NCBI RefSeq assembly: GCF_037646345.1
Contig: NZ_JBBEWR010000002.1
Location: 248,001-312,000 of the forward strand
Direction of reading: 5' to 3'
Origin: Ascidiimonas aurantiaca
GTDB lineage: Bacteria > Bacteroidota > Bacteroidia > Flavobacteriales > Flavobacteriaceae
Length of the DNA stretch: 64,000 bases
The notes under the pieces were generated by a model that worked only from the letters and a program-made list of their open reading frames with translations, was not told where the DNA came from and ran no database searches. This document shows positions 60,550-64,000 of this stretch, in pieces (positions within the stretch are counted from its first letter, which is position 1; each line of letters opens with the position of its first letter). The position numbers were made by a program, and so were the translations under genes.

Positions 60550-60936
60550 ATGAAAGGTAAACTAAAAGCGGTGGAAGAATTTCATAAAGCATTTGGGTTG
60601 GGGATAAAAAACAAACCGGTTGCTTATCTCAGTAAAGAGAAAATTAAACTTCGCTTTCATTTAATGGCTGAAGAGAACGAGGAATATTATGAAGCGGCTC
60701 TTGAAAATAACATTGTTGAGGTAGCAGATGCTTTGGGTGATATGCTTTATATATTATGTGGTACGATACTGGAGCATGGTATGCAATACAAAATTGAAGA
60801 GGTTTTTGATGAAATACAAAAAAGTAATATGAGTAAACTGGGTACCGATGGCAAACCTATTTACAGAGAAGATGGAAAAGTGCTGAAAGGGCCCAATTAC
60901 CACAAGCCGGATATTAAAAGAGTTCTGGAAAGTTAG
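60550..60936 (+). CDS. MazG-like nucleotide pyrophosphohydrolase
   Basis: 128 residues; the start at 60550 (MKGKLKAVEEFHKAFGLGIK) follows a good promoter, and the longer in-frame reading would run through the opposite gene. The all-alpha NTP-PPase core has LMAEENEEYYEAALENN (ExxE) and EVADALGDMLYILCGTILEH (ExxD). The C-terminus KLGTDGKPIYREDGKVLKGP, rich in Gly and Lys, matches the phosphoribosyl-ATP pyrophosphohydrolase-like group. It probably hydrolyses non-canonical dNTPs; distinct from the two-domain MazG at 20973. Confidence 0.85.
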   Translation: MKGKLKAVEEFHKAFGLGIKNKPVAYLSKEKIKLRFHLMAEENEEYYEAALENNIVEVADALGDMLYILCGTILEHGMQYKIEEVFDEIQKSNMSKLGTDGKPIYREDGKVLKGPNYHKPDIKRVLES

Positions 60937-60953
60937 TATCTCAATAATTCACT

Positions 60954-62021
60954 TCATACTTTGTATCGCCAGTTAAATGGGTCTTCTGAAATATTGTATT
61001 GAATATCCATCAGTCTTTTTTTGAAGTGTAAGGCCCATGATTTTTCAAGCTTGGGTAATTCAAAATTTTGCCCGTGATATCCAAATCCTGAAATAGGGTT
61101 GATAACTGCTGCCGTACCACTTCCAAAAATTTCTTTTAATGATCCGTTTTCAGCGGCCGCAATAATTTCTGATACCTTAATGGGTCTTTCTTCTACCTGA
61201 ATTCCTTCATTATGTGCGAGGGCCAGTACACTTTTTCGGGTAACTCCGTCAAGGATACGGTCACTAAGCGGACAGGTTAACAGGGTGTCATTAATTCTGA
61301 AAAAAACATTCATGGTTCCAGCTTCTTCCAGATATTCATGCGTATTGGCATCGGTCCATATGATTTGCTGAAAACCCTCTTGCTTTGCAAGGTTTGTTGG
61401 GTAAAACTGTCCGGCATAGTTTCCAGCTGCCTTAGCAAAACCAAAACCTCCACTGGCAGCCCTGCTGTATTTTTCTGCGATCTTTACCCGTACTTCTCCT
61501 CCGTAATAAGACCGAGCAGGAGAACAGATAATCATAAATTTATATTGAGAAGAGGGAGAAGCCATGACACTGGGTTCGGTAGCAATTACAAAAGGCCTAA
61601 TATATAATGAACTACCTATACCCTTAGGGATCCATTCTTTATCCAAATGAATCAGGGCTTTTAGCCCTTCAAAAAAAACATCATTGGGAATAGGTGGAAT
61701 AGCAAGCCTTTCTGAAGATAGATTAAACCTTTTTAGGTTCTCATCCGGCCTGAAAAGCCATATTTTGTCATGGTCATCCTTGTATGCTTTCATTCCTTCA
61801 AAAACAGCCTGCCCATAATGAAAAACTCTTGCTGAAGGTTCCAGTGTTAAGGGCTGATAAGGTATGATTTTCGGGTTTTGCCACGCACCGTCTTTAAAAT
61901 CACAAACCAGCATATGATCTGTAAAAGCATTCCCGAAAACCAGGTTTTCAAAATCCACAGAGGTAATTTTAGACGATGTTGTTTTTTCGATCTCAATGGT
62001 AACAATGGTTTCGTTTTTCAT
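60954..62021 (-). CDS. ilvE: Branched-chain amino-acid aminotransferase
   Basis: 355-residue PLP fold-type IV enzyme that interconverts Leu, Ile and Val with their 2-oxo acids. PLP Lys lies in FGFAKAAGNYAGQ; EYLEEAGTMNVFF and the phosphate-binding GSGTAAVINPI are characteristic. Functionally it overlaps the leucine dehydrogenase at 5757. A perfect AT-rich 12-bp palindrome, TTAATATATTAA (62033-62044), sits 11 bp upstream of the start and might be an operator. Confidence 0.93.
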   Translation of the reverse strand: MKNETIVTIEIEKTTSSKITSVDFENLVFGNAFTDHMLVCDFKDGAWQNPKIIPYQPLTLEPSARVFHYGQAVFEGMKAYKDDHDKIWLFRPDENLKRFNLSSERLAIPPIPNDVFFEGLKALIHLDKEWIPKGIGSSLYIRPFVIATEPSVMASPSSQYKFMIICSPARSYYGGEVRVKIAEKYSRAASGGFGFAKAAGNYAGQFYPTNLAKQEGFQQIIWTDANTHEYLEEAGTMNVFFRINDTLLTCPLSDRILDGVTRKSVLALAHNEGIQVEERPIKVSEIIAAAENGSLKEIFGSGTAAVINPISGFGYHGQNFELPKLEKSWALHFKKRLMDIQYNISEDPFNWRYKV

Positions 62022-62262
62022 ACTTAAAGGGCTTAATATATTAACGAATGATGGATGTATTTACAGGAAAAAAAGATTAAAAATCCTTATATGACTGATT
62101 ATGATTAAATTAAACCAGATTAAACATTATTTTAACCTTAAGATTTCTTTATATAATGCAAAATTAGTCAATTAAATAAAGCTGCAAAACATAATGTTTC
62201 GAGAAAATAGATTTATTTTGTGATAAATTGTGTTTAACCAAATAATGTTCAAAAAGTAAGCC

Positions 62263-62790
62263 ATGAAAAGATTATTAATACCTGTATTTTGTATGCTCGC
62301 TTTGGCAGGATGCAAAGAGAATAAGGATAAGGATAAGGAAACAGTTGTTGCCGAAAAAGAGATACAACCGGTAATAAATGAAAAACAAGAAGTGCAACTA
62401 TTTGGAGAAACTTTTGAACCCGGTGATGTGTATGACTCAAAGAAAATGGCATTGACTCTTGACGGTATGGAAATTGGCGACAGTATTAATGTACAATTCA
62501 CTGCTAAAGTGAATGATGTATGTAAAGCCAAGGGATGCTGGATGAAGCTTGATCTGGGAAAAGGAGAAGAGATGATGGTGAAGTTTAAGGATTATGGTTT
62601 TTTTGTTCCTATGGACATAGACGGTAAAGAAGTAGTTATTAACGGAAAAGCCTTTATAGGAGAAATGTCGGTAGATGAGCAGCGTCATTATGCTGAAGAT
62701 GCAGGAAGTACACCCGAAGAAATTGCAGCTATTACTATTCCTAAAAAAACTTACTCGTACGAGGCGGTAGGGGTGATTATAAAACAATAG
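62263..62790 (+). CDS. DUF4920 lipoprotein
   Basis: 175 residues: lipoprotein signal (MKRLLIPVFCMLALAGC, Cys17), a Lys/Asp/Glu repeat-rich linker (KENKDKDKETVV), then the DUF4920 domain with FTAKVNDVCKAKGCWMKLDL, FKDYGFFVPMDIDGKEVVIN and KAFIGEMSVDEQRHYAED. The paired Cys in VCKAKGCWMK may bind metal or form a disulfide. Function unknown. The mnmD gene follows without a gap. Confidence 0.87.
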   Translation: MKRLLIPVFCMLALAGCKENKDKDKETVVAEKEIQPVINEKQEVQLFGETFEPGDVYDSKKMALTLDGMEIGDSINVQFTAKVNDVCKAKGCWMKLDLGKGEEMMVKFKDYGFFVPMDIDGKEVVINGKAFIGEMSVDEQRHYAEDAGSTPEEIAAITIPKKTYSYEAVGVIIKQ

Positions 62791-63456
62791 GTGAAGCGCA
62801 GCATAATAACTACGGCAGATGGTGCCCATACTATATTCTTAGAAGAATGGAACGAACAGTATCACTCCCGGCATGGAGCGGTACAGGAAGCCAGACACGT
62901 TTTTATTAAAATGGGCCTTAAGCTTTTTAGGAACCGCCATTTACGTATTCTGGAAATGGGATTTGGCACAGGTTTGAATGCCTTTATTACGCTACTTGAA
63001 GCTCCTTTATTACGACTCAAAGTCCAATATACAGGATTAGAGGCATATCCTGTGCCCAAAGAAGAATATCAACTTCTTAACTATCCGGAGAAACTGTGTG
63101 TACCTGAAAAGAAAGAGTTATTTGCAGAATTGCACACGTTGCCCTGGGAAGTCTCCTCATTTCTGACTCCTGATTTTGAAATCATAAAAAGAAAGCAGCG
63201 TTTTGAAGATTTTGCCGAAACTGCTGGTTTTGATTTAATTTATTTTGATGCTTTTGGTGCCCGGGTACAACCTGAACTCTGGACAGAGATCATGTTTGCT
63301 AAAATGTATAGTGCTTTAAATAACAACGGCGTGCTGGTAACCTATTCTGCCAAAGGAAGTGTAAGAAGAGCCATGCAATCAGTCGGTTTTGAGGTAGAGC
63401 GATTACCGGGCCCACCCGGAAAAAGAGAAATGCTGAGAGCCTTAAAATCAATATGA
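62791..63456 (+). CDS. mnmD: tRNA mnm5s2U34 methyltransferase MnmD (DUF752)
   Basis: 221 residues, GTG start directly after the DUF4920 stop; the opening KRSIITTADGAHTIFLEEWN and YHSRHGAVQEARHVFI match family starts. SAM-binding motif LRILEMGFGTGLNAFITLLE and DLIYFDAFGARVQPELWT are diagnostic. It catalyses the last methylation of nm5s2U to mnm5s2U in the tRNA wobble position. The FAD-dependent MnmC1 domain of enteric MnmC is not fused, as usual for this phylum. Confidence 0.9.
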   Translation: MKRSIITTADGAHTIFLEEWNEQYHSRHGAVQEARHVFIKMGLKLFRNRHLRILEMGFGTGLNAFITLLEAPLLRLKVQYTGLEAYPVPKEEYQLLNYPEKLCVPEKKELFAELHTLPWEVSSFLTPDFEIIKRKQRFEDFAETAGFDLIYFDAFGARVQPELWTEIMFAKMYSALNNNGVLVTYSAKGSVRRAMQSVGFEVERLPGPPGKREMLRALKSI

Positions 63457-63583
63457 TCCATCTTAATACAAGCGTATTTATAAATATGGCACTTTACTCC
63501 CGGCGAGCGTTGTGTTAAACCTTTTTAAAACCCTTCTCTTACCTGCTCAATAATATGTAACTTTAAAAAGTAAAGAAAAAAAA

Positions 63584-64000
63584 ATGAAAATATTAATTAC
63601 AGGAGCAACGGGGTTGGTAGGGAATGAAATTGTACGTCTCTGTCATAAAAAGGGTTTTCCTGTTCATTTTTTAACAACAAACCCTTCAAAGCGTGATCAT
63701 TTGGAAGGCGCCAAAGGTTTTTACTGGAACCCTTCAAAAAATGAAATAGATATGGACTGTTTTGAAGGGGTAACAGCCATTATTAATCTGGCAGGTGCAA
63801 ATATCGCACAGAGATGGACTGCATCTTACAAGAAAACCATTCTAAGAAGTCGGGTTGACTCCCTATCCCTTTTAAAACAGGCTATAGACCGGCTTGAGGA
63901 TCATAATATTACCTCTTTCGTCTCTGCGTCTGCCATAGGGATCTATCCGTCTTCACTTTCAGAATATTATGAAGAAGATCTTGATAAGCCCGATACATCT
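63584..64000 (+). CDS. TIGR01777-family NAD-dependent epimerase, 3'-truncated by window edge
   Basis: First 139 residues of a short-chain-type Rossmann protein of the family once annotated as cell-division inhibitor SulA homologues (usual length about 300). It begins MKILITGATGLVGNEIVRLC with the NAD(P) motif GATGLVG. GFYWNPSKNEIDMDCFEGVT, INLAGANIAQRWTASYKK and VSASAIGIYP are characteristic. Activity unproven. It lies 127 bp after mnmD; a one-mismatch -7 box (TAACTTTA) ends 18 nt before the ATG. Confidence 0.88.
   Translation, partial: MKILITGATGLVGNEIVRLCHKKGFPVHFLTTNPSKRDHLEGAKGFYWNPSKNEIDMDCFEGVTAIINLAGANIAQRWTASYKKTILRSRVDSLSLLKQAIDRLEDHNITSFVSASAIGIYPSSLSEYYEEDLDKPDTS

Noticed and set aside
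62033..62044. TTAATATATTAA palindrome before ilvE as a definite operator
   Set aside because: A 12-bp AT-only palindrome is expected by chance at this base composition; kept only as a remark in the ilvE entry.

Overview
The window is a chromosomal segment of a member of the Bacteroidota, most likely the family Flavobacteriaceae. The signs are: roughly 40 % GC; promoters of the Bacteroidota type (TTG, 17-23 bp, TAnnTTTG); almost no Shine-Dalgarno sequences; many lipoproteins with a leading signal peptide and lipobox Cys; and families typical of the group (PUR/DUF3276, DUF1573, DUF2795, DUF2911, DUF4920, a long NusB, a SecA of about 1120 residues, a 620-residue GCS2-CBS protein). No rRNA, tRNA, insertion sequence, prophage or CRISPR array was recognised. 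Both window ends cut genes: a nitronate monooxygenase at the left and a TIGR01777 epimerase at the right.

Layout. 1-5.6 kb: nitronate monooxygenase, a secreted M14 metallopeptidase, PUR protein, ABC exporter. 5.7-8.8 kb: leucine dehydrogenase, nusB, a DUF1573 lipoprotein, yajC. 8.8-15.4 kb: DinB, pepT, pyrD, DUF1801, then a coupled pair of an M14 deacylase-like enzyme and a GCS2-CBS ligase-like protein. 15.6-18.8 kb: copper module (metal-binding AraC regulator, copA, small HMA protein). 18.8-20.9 kb: lipoprotein carbonic anhydrase and an orphan 300-residue protein with a leader resembling cargo of extracellular contractile injection systems. 20.9-24.1 kb: mazG, MATE pump, small acidic protein, PAP2 phosphatase. 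24.1-29.5 kb: a membrane glycosyl-transfer operon (GT2, tandem LAB_N, ArnT-like GT39, unknown membrane protein), then DUF2911 and meaB. 29.8-36.1 kb: two ECF sigma/anti-sigma modules flanking a CBM9-like lipoprotein, msrA and a small membrane protein. 36.1-40.1 kb: a second M14 peptidase and a sterol-desaturase-family protein. 40.1-48.2 kb: a probable small RNA, a small orphan gene, secA, DUF2795, cobalamin adenosyltransferase, methyltransferase, uup. 48.3-52.2 kb: polysaccharide export/initiation genes. 52.2-58.8 kb: amidohydrolase, MFS exporter behind an attenuator-like leader, DUF1684 lipoprotein, glnK-amt, fluoride channel. 58.8-64 kb: SRPBCC-GyrI protein, two small membrane proteins, MazG-like protein, ilvE, DUF4920, mnmD, TIGR01777 epimerase.

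Functional links. The copper genes form one self-contained homeostasis unit. GlnK and Amt form the usual ammonium uptake/regulation pair. MeaB and the cobalamin adenosyltransferase both service B12-dependent methylmalonyl-CoA mutase, which is not in the window. The GT2/LAB_N/GT39 operon has the composition of a system that puts a sugar on a polyprenyl carrier, moves it across the inner membrane and transfers it to lipid A or a glycan. Fifteen genes have a perfect TAnnTTTG box ending 14-23 nt before the start codon, implying transcripts with very short 5' leaders; this also fixes several start codons.

Most interesting points: the orphan injection-cargo-like protein (19915-20817); the 13-codon leader ORF, mutually exclusive RNA pairings and terminator before the MFS gene (55474-55646); the promoter-to-terminator small RNA with a 6S-like closing stem (40132-40329); and the symmetrical bidirectional promoter at 60519-60535. 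All functions were assigned by reading the sequence, without database searches.
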